Of a DNA stretch of 64,000 bases, positions 1 to 10,117 are shown one piece after another. The position numbers were made by a program, and so were the translations under genes. The notes below the pieces were generated by a model. It made no database searches, was not told where the DNA came from, and was given only the letters and a program-made list of their open reading frames with translations. The number at the start of each line of letters is the position of its first letter. Positions within the stretch are counted from its first letter, which is position 1. The DNA lies in assembly GCA_963920665.1 (NCBI GenBank), contig OY987265.1, forward strand, positions 39,809,001-39,873,000. Reading direction: 5' to 3'. The DNA comes from Straminergon stramineum (Eukaryota; Streptophyta; Bryopsida; Hypnales; Calliergonaceae).

Positions 1-562
1 ATCATGTACTGATTTCATATAATTATCTAAAATTTAGAGGGATGCCATGTATATTTTAAAATTGTTAAACACTTAAACCTCAATTTTCTAAGAAGACTTA
101 GATAGTCAATTTTACTTAAGATGATAAGTGTTTTTGTTGGATTTAATCCTTACAATTATAACACGCCTTATTATTAACATCGTGTTGGAAATGAATGAAG
201 AAAATTTTACATAAATCAACATTGTTCAAAATATATGAAATATTTTAAAAACTGAAAACACAAATAATAAAAAAATTTGTACATAGAGAATAATATAGTT
301 TAGCCACCATATTGATAAATTGTGTTTTCCAATTGATTTGCTTCATGTTTAAAGATTATGATTGGAATTATATATAAAAATAAAATATGTTCAAATAATT
401 TCTATACATATAAAATTATGATGACAAAATCTCTTGACCTATTTTTTCTAAGTTCACTTTATTGTCATAGAGTCCATTAAAATTTATCAATTTCATCAAA
501 ACTTTATGTAAGGTGTGTAAATGATATAATAAATGTAACATCAAATTCAATTTTTTTTCACA

Positions 563-1475
563 TTATTTCTTTGGTGTTGTTGCTACAGGTAGTGCTCCTC
601 TTGGTGCAACTTGTTCCTTTTGGGCCCAAGTTGCCATGAACTCCAAAGCATCTTATTTAATAAATAATACAAATATTATAATAGTGACCAAATCATCACA
701 TAATTGATTATTTAGGTAACTCCTATTTAATAATAAAAGCTAACGCAATCAACAATATAAGAAGAAAACATTATCAAACATGAAAACATAGGTGAATAGA
801 CTAAGAATGTGAACGAAAGATTCTGGATTGTATGTTTATAAATGATGGAGATCTAGTTCATCTTGTTTGGGATCTAACTAAAATACATATCAAATGCACT
901 AAATTTTATTCATGTGTTGAAAGATAGTCTTAATTTGGAATGTAAATTTGAAAATTTTGTAAACATTACAACCAACATTCTTCTTGTTCCTCTCATATGA
1001 ATTTAAGGTACATGAGCCCATTGTGGACAAAGTGGGAGCAAGCCCATTGTGAGCAAAATTATATTAGTAGTATACATTTTAGAATTTGAATGTTCATCAC
1101 TAGTACAATTTTGCCCACAATGAGTTCATTTACCGTAATAAAACAAACTCCCATCAATCTTTCATGGCATAAGAGTGTTGATCCAGGTAATAATTTTTGA
1201 TACAAAAAGAATATTTTTGACCTAATATTACAACAAGGTAGGAATGTACAACAAAATCATTTGTGATGATTGATCTGTAATACATATAATTTTTTTTTTG
1301 TTCAATTCATATTAGAAAACTATTTTAGCGTACTTTCTGGTTGGGTGCAAAGAAGGTCGGTCATGAACCGTGAGAGCAAGTCGTGGACGTCCGGGCGAGC
1401 ACCATAGGCCTCCATTGCTGCCCTCCTTGGATTTACGTCGGGACCCATGGGCTCATCTTCCTCTTCGTCCACCAT
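563..1475 (-). CDS. Small RIIa/DPY-30-like domain protein, copy A (two exons)
   Basis: Exon 1 is 1475-1334 and exon 2 is 651-563. The donor is GAAA|GTACGC, the acceptor AAATAAG|ATGC, the phase is 1, and the product has 76 residues. After an acidic start (MVDEEEDEP) comes a helix-turn-helix pattern, DVHDLLSRFMTDLL, then QPENALEFMATWA made across the splice junction. The spacing L-L-x2-F-x3-LL-x3-P-x-N-x-LEF is that of RIIa dimerisation/docking domains, especially the small RIIAD1-like proteins, which dimerise and bind amphipathic helices of anchoring proteins in cilia. Only the junction restores the motif: unspliced, the reading runs into TAG just after the donor. The tail is short and ends PVATTPKK. 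A 135-bp hairpin sits in the 682-nt intron. Function in sperm flagella is inferred from the family, not shown here. Confidence 0.6.
1004..1138. repeat. Short hairpin MITE in the RIIa intron, copy A
   Basis: The ends are inverted repeats of about 31 bp beginning TAAGGTACATGAGCCCATTG. The same element lies at the same intron position in block B (26412-26519), so it was inserted before the duplication. Copy A has an internal extension of about 25 bp that partly repeats the arm. Confidence 0.55.
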
Positions 1476-2124
1476 GGTCTTACAATTTTATTCTCAATGT
1501 GCTCATGAATGCTTGAAGATATCTACAAAATTTAAGCTTTCATAAACATGTTACTTCTTATATGAAAACATCCAACATTCTCATAATTTATTAGATCAAA
1601 CATGATTCCATACTGCTTGGATTCATTGGAAAACTATATAATTGTATTTGATCCAAACTCAAGTTGTGTTGTTTGATTGTTATAGCATAAGAAATCTAGC
1701 ATGGCATTTGGTATTAAATTGTCAAGAGAATCTTTGGATTAGGTTTTGTATAATGATACATATCTATTATACTAAGTATGCAATGACACAACCTTGTGTC
1801 ATGACTCCTATCATAAAATCCGTCACGTTTTCATCTTGGAGAAATATCATCCAATTATTTCATCTGGCCTTCATGATGAATACCTAAGAGTGTAATAAGC
1901 ATTTTTGGTATTCACCATGCACACATTCCCTACTTCTTGCAAATAAATATATGCAAACATAAATATGCAATGTGGGTATTGTTGCAAACTTTTATACAAC
2001 TAATATATGTTTACATACATGTGCAAAAATAATACATATATGTATATATGTGTATGAATGACTTCATTCTATTGTTTCCAAGGGATTCTTCTTAGTAGTA
2101 AATTTTTTAATTGGTTTAGACATA

Positions 2125-4005
2125 AGTGTATCCAACTCGGAGAAGCCTTCCTGGAATTCTTCTCCATGAGGTGGCGAAGCCATGAGGCCAGAGTAAATAT
2201 GTTCCTGCATGCTCTGCTCCTCCATTTCCACCTCAAAGCTTGGGAATCCTTGGTTGACGGCTAGTAGCTACTGCTGTTGAAGACAAAGCTAACATGGCCA
2301 CTGAGGACTTTGAATCCGGGATTCTTGGGGTTGTTGCTGTTGTTGCAACAACAAAATTTGGGAGCCAAATTCTTGGATTTTCTGTTGCTGAAGAGTGTGC
2401 ACAAGTGTTGAAGTAAGTCTAATTTGGTCACTGCCGTTCAAACTCATTCCACTCTCGTTGTTGGGTGTCAGTTGCGAAACTAGAAAAACATATTCTTCTC
2501 CAAAACCAAGGCTGTCAAGACCCTGAACATCATCTGTCAAATGGTGTCAGAAATCTAAACCAGCAAGGAGAGTGCATTTGTGATAAGGTAGAAACCCACT
2601 AATGCCTATGCTTCCTTTCCCGTGGCTTTAGAAATCATGCATTATAAAGCCAACACACGGCCATGTGAAATACCAAAGATGCTCGTAGAAGATACACTGT
2701 AATTGCATCATGTCAAGGTTAAAAATGTGACTGGGACTGAAGTTACTTCTTGAAACACCAATAATTCGTCGCTTATTCACGGAGTATCCACATCGTACAT
2801 CTTTTCATGCTTCGATGCATAAGAAACCTCTCACAAACGGGAACAAGACCTAAAAACAGATTCCATTTTTACACTGAAAACCACTCAAAAGCAAAAGGAA
2901 CAAGTTTCTGACCTCATCCATTCCATCGAAAGAATGGGATGCACATTCCAAACCATGATTGTCCAGCATAGCCACATCCATTCCCCAGTTCTCCGCTTGA
3001 CTTGCAAGGACTGGCTGTTGATGTTCAGCTGAGTTCAACAAGCTTGTCCCACAAGGATCCACATTTACCTCATCATCTCCTGGTATTGCTTGATCTTCAC
3101 GAGCTTCTAAAAATCCCTGCTGCCAGAAGGCTGTCTCCTTTTTGAAATCTTCATAAACCTTCTTTGCTTGGACTATCACCCACGCCCGAAGCTCTAGGCT
3201 AGTGAGGCTTCGCTCGTCCTCACTCATGGATGGGACCTGAAACCAGCCATCCAGCAAACCTGCATCTCTCATAGTAGAAGGCAACAATGAGAAACTTATT
3301 GTGTGCCTCTTGCTTGGTGGCGAACTGCCCAAGATCGAGCTTTGGCACTTTTTCGCCGTTCCACATGGGAGGTGTCAATCGTGCAGCATACACCACCTTG
3401 GTGCCCCCTTGCTTGTCCACCAGTTTTCTGGGGTGCACTCCTTTGAAGGCTACCTCTCTGAACTTAATCCACACATAGGCGCCTAGGAACAGGACTATTG
3501 CTACGTAAATATCTCTAAAATCTAAAGAACTCCGTGATTATATTCTAGAACCACCCCTGTCGACATTCCCCGTGAGGTAATGGTACACCAAAGACAACAG
3601 AACCAGTGCTGACACAGCAACGGCATAAGATGGTATGGAGGGCTCTGAGGAATCTTCAGGAGGGCCCTCCCACATGTCATCCATACATGATTTCCAGATG
3701 GAGTACACAAGCGTTCGACGCCCGCCTTCCACCCAAGCACTTAGTGATGCTTGGATTGCATTCGTCTATCGTAGCTCGAAATCCAGAATTGACAAGAAAC
3801 CTGGAATTAAATAAAGGTCAGGATCGAGGTCCACCACCCAATAAGGTTTTGCACCGCGTACGATTTCCCTCCAATATAACTCCACACTAGAAAAAGATAG
3901 TGACCTATTAAATGCTTCACTGCCAGCCAACTGTCCAGCATGAACTTTCGAAATAAACCACGGACCCATATTGTAAAGCTCGTTCAAATTCTTATTCACG
4001 ACCAT
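2125..4005 (-). pseudogene. Membrane AP2-like/Q-rich protein gene, copy A (decayed)
   Basis: This is a homologue of the intact gene at 29501-31451, read from the ATG at 4005. It is broken several times. Near 3767 a TGG codon became TAG, ending a first ORF of about 80 residues. Near 3540 a second in-frame stop (TAA) falls after the first membrane helix. Near 3270, two bases are missing at the codons after FYY, shifting the frame. The Q-rich second exon (from about 2518) has internal deletions and frame loss, and its stop codon was removed by the deletion at 2113-2124. Both helices and the AP2-like core (YAARLTPPMWNG, LDLGQFATKQEAHNKF) are still recognisable, so decay is fairly recent. The donor is GAG|GTCAGA rather than GTAAGG. 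Confidence 0.85.
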
Positions 4006-4407
4006 GGCCTCTAGTCCACAATATCCCGCATCCAACTGGCGTCGTCTCAGAGACTAACAAATGCAAACTCAAGAGCTAGGGCGACAAATTGTGCGCACAC
4101 ACACAACAAGTACTTCAGTGCGATCGATGAACACGATGCAATAGTCAAACAGAACCTTACTTGCTTGCTCCTGAAGCAATCCCCAAATTGATCAATTCAA
4201 AATCTAGCTCTCAATTTCCCCAGTCTCTATTTGCCTACCGACAGTGCTTGTGAAATCATACTCGTTCCGCGCGCACAACTGACAATCAATTCAAACAGTG
4301 GGTGAAGCTCGAGATCGAAATTAAAGGAGCAGAAAGTGGAGCATGCAAGTGTACATGTCTGCAAAAGCTCCAGAAGAAAACAACTGTGTCACGAGCATCC
4401 AGGTGAG

Positions 4408-4515
4408 CTTAGTATATAGCCCTACTGCGCAAGAGCTTGGGTGGCATTTTACAAACAATTGGAGGGGGGGGGGGACTGCAGGAATCGAAGGGGGGGGGGG
4501 GAACAAAGGTGGTGG
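4408..4515. promoter_or_regulatory. Divergent spacer with TATA-like word and G-run tract, copy A
   Basis: On the minus strand CTATATAC near 4415 corresponds to the TATA-like word of copy B. Beside it (4463-4502) the plus strand has two runs of 9-11 G around ACTGCAGGAATCGAA. The same purine-rich tract is present upstream of the AP2-like genes in blocks B and C with different run lengths. Such runs could form G-quadruplexes; a regulatory role is inference. Confidence 0.35.
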
Positions 4516-5029
4516 TAAGATGAGACCGTGAAAGTGTCAAATCTTGAGGGGGGAGAAGACATGTGGCAGTACTTGAGTCTAGAAACTACTAGAACTTGAA
4601 ATATTCAAATATTCCTAAAATTGAATCTTCTATTGCAATTTAAACTTGGGTTCTATTACTATGGTGTGATGATTTTCTATTTATAGAAATGACATGGACA
4701 TTTTGTTTGTATTAGAATAATCTTTACTATCATATATGAATGTGGTGAAAATTTCAGATATTTTGAGGCTAATATTTAATACTAAACTTAAAAAAATTGC
4801 AACACAAACAATTGGGAAATGAAGTAACATGTGAAAACAAGTGGGTTTGTTTGGGTGAATGCAGTTACTACCGGTAGGTCTTCTTGAAAACAAAATTGGT
4901 GTTTTCTATCCTCTACTTTTACATATCTCTAGAGTCACATCTTAAGTTAGTCAAGAAAACTATGGTTTGCAACTTCTCCAGGTGTTTCAAACTCACGTCT
5001 TCAGTTCTTGTTGTAGGAGACAGTGAGGC

Positions 5030-5700
5030 CTAGCTTACTAAAACATTGACATCCAAAAGTTCTTGACAAACAAATTTGACGCATTGATAGAAGCAATTGA
5101 GAAGAAATGCTTTGATTCTGTATTTTTGAACATGCTGGCAGAAGGTCTACATGCAGACATCAACTTACAAGCACACCAGAGTGTGTTGGCCACGGCGGCA
5201 TCCGCACTTCAAGGAATGTTCCAACATGAGATGAAGCTCCTCTCCAATGTGAGCTTACCTGACATGGCTATTGGGAGTTTGCAACTGTTTTGGGGTTTGC
5301 TTTACCTCACAAATGAAATAAAAAGAGCAATGCCAGAGTTCAACGCAGTTGTGGACAAGCACTTTAATGCATTATTTGATGCTACTTACAAGTTCCAGGT
5401 GGAGGGTAGACTGAATGCGATTCTAAGAGCTGGTCTGCTGAGGCATTTGACCCCCACGAATTGTTGCGAATTCTACCACAAATGCAAGGATTCGACGTTA
5501 CTATCTGGACTTGCTTTTTCTGAGGCTTGCCTGTTGTATGTTATGAAGAACTGCCACAAGGTTGTGAAATCAGCAACTACTGTACTGGAGATGCAACGCA
5601 ATCCCAAAGTGGTGCAGCGCTGCGTATCTGAGTCTCCGTCCTAACAAAAATTCTGTCGGCAGAATACAACACCAAAGTGCAAAAAGCAGAATGCTGACTC
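5030..5700 (+). pseudogene. BTB/POZ-BACK-like gene, copy A (decayed)
   Basis: This aligns by eye along its whole length with the intact BTB genes at 48132 and 62667. The start ATG is replaced by CTA at 5030-5032 and codon 4 (TCA) is TAA. Twenty-one bases are missing in frame in the BTB core, deleting the strand that reads KGGTVKA in the intact copies. More in-frame loss follows the helix near 5235. A late AAA to TAA change at about 5642 removes the cysteine/lysine-rich tail. A 193-codon open frame remains but has no ATG near its start; the first usable ATG is around codon 25. The acceptor before the former start (TTGTTGTAG) is kept. Some translation from the internal ATG cannot be excluded, but loss of function is more likely. 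Confidence 0.85.
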
Positions 5701-6454
5701 ACAACCACACAATTTGAACTAATATTTAAATCAAGAATCCACCTAAGAATAGCTTCCCCCAGTTTCTGTAATTAGTATACTATTAGATACTTAGAAAAAC
5801 AAAAGGAATCCATATTTCCAAGATACAAATCTATTGTTTTCTTTGTTGTTTTAGATGTTATACATGTGAAGTTCTCAAGTATTCTTGGTCCTGCCGAGCT
5901 AAGTTCACCAATTGAGAATTTTCTTGCTCAAATTACTTGGATCGCATAGGAGCGGGTGTTGTCAACCTCGCCCTTCAGTGACGACCCCTCCGAAGTACCT
6001 AGTAATTGCAGAGAGTCCGAGGCTTTGATAGGAGGTGAAAACGATTCAGAGAGGAAAAATGGCATCAAACTGTTTTTGTTCTCTGACTTTCAACGCTGCT
6101 ACTAAAAAACTTCTTAATTGAAAAACATTTTGGAACTTATTTGCTGAAATCTTTGCATGTTTGATGAAAAGCGTTGCTCAAGCATGTTTCAAAACATTGC
6201 ATGTGGCTTAAAATTTTTGCTCAACCCTCCAAACTCTAGAAGCAGGAGAGATCTTTAAGTACAAGAGTCAACTGGAATTGATCAAATTTTGTAGCACCAT
6301 GTTCGAATTTCTTATGCAATTGATTGCTCAAAGTGGGAGGTTGTAACCGCATTTCACTTCAACTCCATTCCAACTCGAAGATGAGTGGCCACTGACATTG
6401 AGTATGTTCAGCTTGTTGCTGGATATTTGTGAGGATCGAAAACGACTGTGAGCT
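5701..6454. other. 3' flank of BTB copy A, no gene seen
   Basis: This is similar to 33670-34440 in block B. I see no open frame of note and no transposon ends. It probably includes the old 3' UTR of the BTB gene. Confidence 0.5.
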
Positions 6455-6709
6455 ATGGCAAACATCAACATTTCCAAGTTTCTGAAAACGGCCTAGATGG
6501 ATCCCTTTGCTGCATTGTACAGTACCCACCAACAAGTTTACAAGTTTACGTTCACAGCAATCAATTTACAGAAACAGAGTCAAAACCTCCAATTTCGGGA
6601 GAGGACACTTCGGGGCCTCTGCCTGATGGTGCTGGACCTCGCTACACTCCCAAAGGGACAGACTCTGAAGGAGATTAATTCTTCATCTTCTTCTTCACAA
6701 TATTAGTAC
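6455..6709 (+). pseudogene. Small ORF starting MANINISKFL, with TAG at codon 14
   Basis: ATG at 6455 opens MANINISKFLKTA, resembling the BTB amino end (MAYSNIDIQKFL). It is followed at once by TAG and an in-frame ATG (MDPFAALYSTHQQ...) running open to TAG at 6707-6709. FAALYSTH recalls FAALFDATH of the BTB genes. Block B has the same start, the same TAG and the same second ATG at 34447, but there the frame is cut by a foldback insertion. It may be a very decayed extra BTB copy or a conserved uORF-like arrangement. Product unknown. Confidence 0.3.
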
Positions 6710-7063
6710 TTAGTAGACTCCTCAGAGATCAAGTGCTAATTTTTGCTTCCATTAATTAGCTGAAACACTATTCATCAAACATTGGAGACAAAGAATCATG
6801 GGAGAATGAAGAACTTTGCAGATGGAGAATTTACGCGAGCTTGTCACGTGAACCTCCAGTTTTATGTGCCAAAGACTGGAAATGAAGTGCATGGGAGAAC
6901 AGATGTAGTTTAGAATTCAATGAGTTCAGTGAAATCTACTGTGACTCCCCTTCAGGCAACAGATGGAATGAGATGCAGGTGTGAAAACAGCTGAAAAATC
7001 AGCAGCATTTGTTACTGAAATAATTCTCTATACAGAGTTTTTACAAATATGTCTGATATAGTA

Positions 7064-7400
7064 GTCAGAGTGACAAAAATGGAATGAATGAGCTGGAAAC
7101 TAATGTTGGTGATGAATTCAATCTGCTAGCATGCTCACGTGAAGTTCTACTATATATGAATGGTAATGAGATTAAACTAGTCAGAGTAAATAGCGGGAGG
7201 GCAAACCCGGATTTGCAAGTAACAGTTTCACGGTACGGCTGCACGTACTCACAGGGCTCCTCAGGGGGTGAGGTCAGGGACTCCACGAACAGTGTAGAAC
7301 AGCTCGAATGGCGTAATGTTGGAATGAATGGGCTTGAAACTAATGTTGGCGAAGAATTCAATCAGCTAGCACGCCCGAGTATGCAACTCTTGTATTATAC
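7064..7400. repeat. Direct repeat about 238 bp apart flanking an AOC tail fragment
   Basis: About 55 bp starting GGAATGAATG(A/G)GCT at 7082 recur at 7321 in direct orientation with few differences (both contain ACTAATGTTGG and GAATTCAAT). Between them lies the AOC-derived piece. The word TAGTCAGAGT also recurs at 7061 and 7172, so the segment looks like an incomplete tandem duplication. Confidence 0.6.
7186..7312 (-). pseudogene. Allene oxide cyclase 3' fragment
   Basis: On the minus strand about 40 codons match the end of the neighbouring AOC protein: STLFVESLTSPPEEPCEYVQ and CKSGFALP correspond to the CTFHVRG...PVEPSEFVQPC and CQPGFALP segments of the full gene. The stop codon is lost and nothing upstream of this tail is present, so it cannot make an enzyme. 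It lies in the same orientation about 0.7 kb downstream of the intact gene, suggesting partial tandem duplication followed by decay. Confidence 0.7.
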
Positions 7401-7980
7401 ATAGGGGTCGTCGGCATTAAAACGGCTTAGAGGATGGCTTTTGTAAAAATTATATCAAATTAAAAAGACCAAAAACTTAGGTGGAGACCAAATTAAAAAA
7501 AAATTAAATGTATAAAATGTTGGATTACATACATATTCGAAAAAATTCACAATGTATATGAAGAATTTAAGCACTTACACATAATTTTCAAAAATTTGTA
7601 CAAGAAGTTCCCTCCAACTAAAATTAAAATTCATTCATAGTGTTTTATTTATAATAAAAAAATCTTAAATTTTTATTAAAAAGTCCAAAAAGTTGGGTAG
7701 CTTGTCCCCTAATACCTGTATTAAAAAAACTCATATAATTAGTTTTTTAATGCTATTATTGTCCTCAAAGAATATTCATTTCATATATATAATTACATTT
7801 TTGGATTCCTTGTTAAGAGGGCTACAAGAATTTTCTACATTAAAACAAATTAAATCCCTTGAGATTGGACTAAAAGACATTATAAGTGATTATAACGAAG
7901 GCCATATAATATGGAAGTTGCGTACCCAAGCTAGCACACTCACATAAATTTTTAGTATATATACCAATGCTCCTGTGATC
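7400..7980. other. AT-rich spacer, no supported gene
   Basis: It holds a Lys/Ile-rich open frame (7693-7947) that I do not recognise and that could arise by chance in AT-rich DNA. It may contain the 3' UTR and polyadenylation region of the AOC gene. Confidence 0.4.
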
Positions 7981-7983
7981 AAT

Positions 7984-9269
7984 CTAATCAGTATAATTAG
8001 GGAGTGCAAATCCTGGTTGGCACAAAACAGCTTCCCTGCATGGCTGCACAAACTCAGAAGGCTCCACGGGAGTTGAGGTCAAAACGGAGGGCAACTCTGG
8101 AACCCCCCGCACATGAAACGTGCAGAAAAGCTTGAATGACGAGATGTTGTGGAGGTGAACCACGCCCTTGGCTTCCCGGAACAGCCCTGCTCCGCCCGTG
8201 ATCGTCAACAGCGTATCCTCGAACGTGACGAATGGACCCTGGGCGGAAACGTGACCCATGTCGCCCATGTAGAATGTGCACATGGCCTCGTAACGATCCG
8301 GGGAGAAGAATTTCAGCTTCTTGTGATGGCTCTGGCCCTTGCCGGGATAAGCTTTCATGACCATCACTATCCCTGCTGTCACGCCTAATCGCATTCGCAA
8401 GGAACTGTCGTATATCTGCAATGGGACACATGAAACAATCAACAATGGGACACAAGCAACAAGCTCGTTGAATCTTGACTTTGGCTTTATGCTCTTTAAC
8501 CTATTAGAGATGAAGTTCAAAATTCACTGGAATGAGCTGTGACTCCTCTTCCTGAAGAGATATTGTGGGCTTAGAGTTACTCACGAGGAAAGATGTTCAA
8601 CGTTATTCATTAGCGAAATTGTAGTTTTATTACCTTGTTGGTATAGGTGAATAAATCTCCGAGTCCAAACTGAGGCCAGTTTGAGAGCGTGCTCCAGAGA
8701 TTACGCATGAAACCAGCTTCCCTATTGTTGATAAGTCTCGCAATGTTGATGGCGCTGAAGGGTAGAAATGCAGGGCTGTCGCGTGTGCTCTCGTTGATCT
8801 CGTACACACTAAACAGCTGCACTTCCTCTGTACAAAATCAAACAACACAATAGCACAACATCTCATCAGCTGCAGCAACAAATTGACGGTAAATCACGAA
8901 ACTCCCTTAAGGAACTTCGAACAAAGCTCAAGGCTATGGCGATGGCAACACACCTTTCTTCGGTAGAGCGTCCCACATGAACAACCGCCGTACAGCCTCC
9001 GTCTCGGAGCTTAGCCCGCCACTACTCACCGCTGGCTGCTTCGCCCACAACTCCAGAAGCTCCTCCGCGGGATTCAACAATTTCTCCACAGACTTGGACT
9101 GCACAGAGCTCTGGCTCGCGCTCTTCGCTACACATGTAATCGCGACTCGCTTCACGGCTCTCGCATTTCCAACCAACGCGATGTTCCTCGAAGTCACAGC
9201 ATTACTACTCACACCACAAGCACTATTCGCACTCGCCATAGCTGCCACTCCAACTGCCATACCATCCAT
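7984..9269 (-). CDS. AOC: Allene oxide cyclase (three exons, plastid-targeted)
   Basis: Exons are 9269-8954, 8827-8634 and 8415-7984, giving 313 residues. Borders are AAAG|GTGTG, TACAG|AGG, AAG|GTAAT and TTGCAG|ATA. AOC converts the unstable allene oxide made by allene oxide synthase into cis-OPDA or its C16 analogue, precursors of jasmonate-type hormones, in plastids. Residues 1 to about 50 are rich in Ala/Ser/Val/Asn/Arg and poor in acids, like a transit peptide. The barrel begins at about 108 with VYEINE (E115, N117), SP at 123-124, then TNK at 168-170. Exon 3 carries FYMGDMGHVSAQGP and ITGGAGLF. Odd points: about 20 extra residues between SPAF and LGDL; by my recalled numbering of Arabidopsis AOC2, Phe51 is Tyr167 and Cys71 is Val187. 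TATA box at 9476-9484. Confident of family; activity is likely but the substitutions leave doubt. Confidence 0.9.
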
Positions 9270-9475
9270 CGTCTTCGTCCAAACACTAATCCAATTCCCA
9301 AATGTGCGCCAACTCCACCAGTTGATGCAATCTCTGAAGCTGGGACACCACCAAGTGGTTCAATTTCTTCGCACCCAACTCCAGAAACTCCAAGAGGTTG
9401 ATGTTTACGAATGAATTGACTGTGATGAACTGGTGCACTGATGAGTTGATGAATTGAGAGAGTGTGACGCTTGGG

Positions 9476-9484
9476 TTTTATATA
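9476..9484 (-). promoter_or_regulatory. TATA box of the AOC gene
   Basis: Minus-strand TATATAAAA lies about 207 nt upstream of the AOC start codon, followed by a C/A-rich leader with no long open frame. Position and sequence fit a plant core promoter. Confidence 0.6.
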
Positions 9485-9639
9485 GCTGAATTTCTGGTGG
9501 GTGAAAGGGAATTGGGGAATTCGATGGTGACGTGAACGGTCGTCTACTGTAGAGCATGGTCTTGGGAATGACTGCGCTAATTGAAAACCAGTGGCAGTGA
9601 GGACGTGACCGGAATTTGATGAAGGGGGGGGAATGTCCT

Positions 9640-10060
9640 GGACCGCACTAAGTTAGTGCAAAGGGCTTCAGGTACCTTTGTTGGGCCCTCCCGCATTCGG
9701 AGCTGGAACCGGTTCAATATTATCTTTGTTCACACTGGACATGTGCTTCTTGGTCAATTGGTTGCAGTGTTGTTTTTTTCATTTTTGGTGAAGTGCCAAA
9801 GTGGCGATATTAGATGTTACAATCGTGCTCCAAATTTGAATATTCATCCACATATTGGATAGAAAATATCACATTAACTCATATCCCATATTCAAAATTC
9901 TATTTTCATCCTCAATTTGGCAATTTCATCCAAGATTTTTTGGTAATTTGAAGTTTTTTGGCGATTTCATCTAAAATTTTATTGTTTATGTTCTATAGTC
10001 TTGGTGCAAGGCTCATTATTTTGGTGCGATTTGACAACAAATCACCAAAAAAACAACCCA
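9640..10060. repeat. Dispersed AT-rich repeat, copy 1
   Basis: From about 9762 to 10050 this matches 43030-43340 in the same orientation (shared words: GATATTAGATGTTA, CCACATATTGGATA, GACAACAAAT). No coding capacity or clear terminal repeats were seen. It probably belongs to a non-autonomous element or solo remnant. The more GC-rich start (9640-9760) is the distal AOC promoter side. Confidence 0.6.
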
Positions 10061-10117
10061 CTAATTGGTTGGTGGAACTTATTGGAGATTGGATCAATGA
10101 AGAGTCTAGGACTCCAA

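Larger units (their letters stand above)
1..6545. repeat. Segmental duplicate block A (left end cut by the window)
   Basis: This stretch is closely similar by eye to 25403-34525, in the same order and orientation: RIIa gene, AP2-like gene, BTB gene, then a short conserved ORF. The first bases of the window already match position 25404, so the block continues to the left. Compared with block B it lacks about 2 kb just after the AP2-like stop codon (junction near 2113-2124) and about 0.5 kb near 4779. Because block C carries sequence resembling the missing 2 kb, the larger difference is probably a deletion in A. Confidence 0.85.

Noticed and set aside
8054..8542. Alternative open frames over AOC exon 3 on both strands
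   Set aside because: Shadows of the GC-rich AOC coding frame, which matches a known family with correct splice sites.
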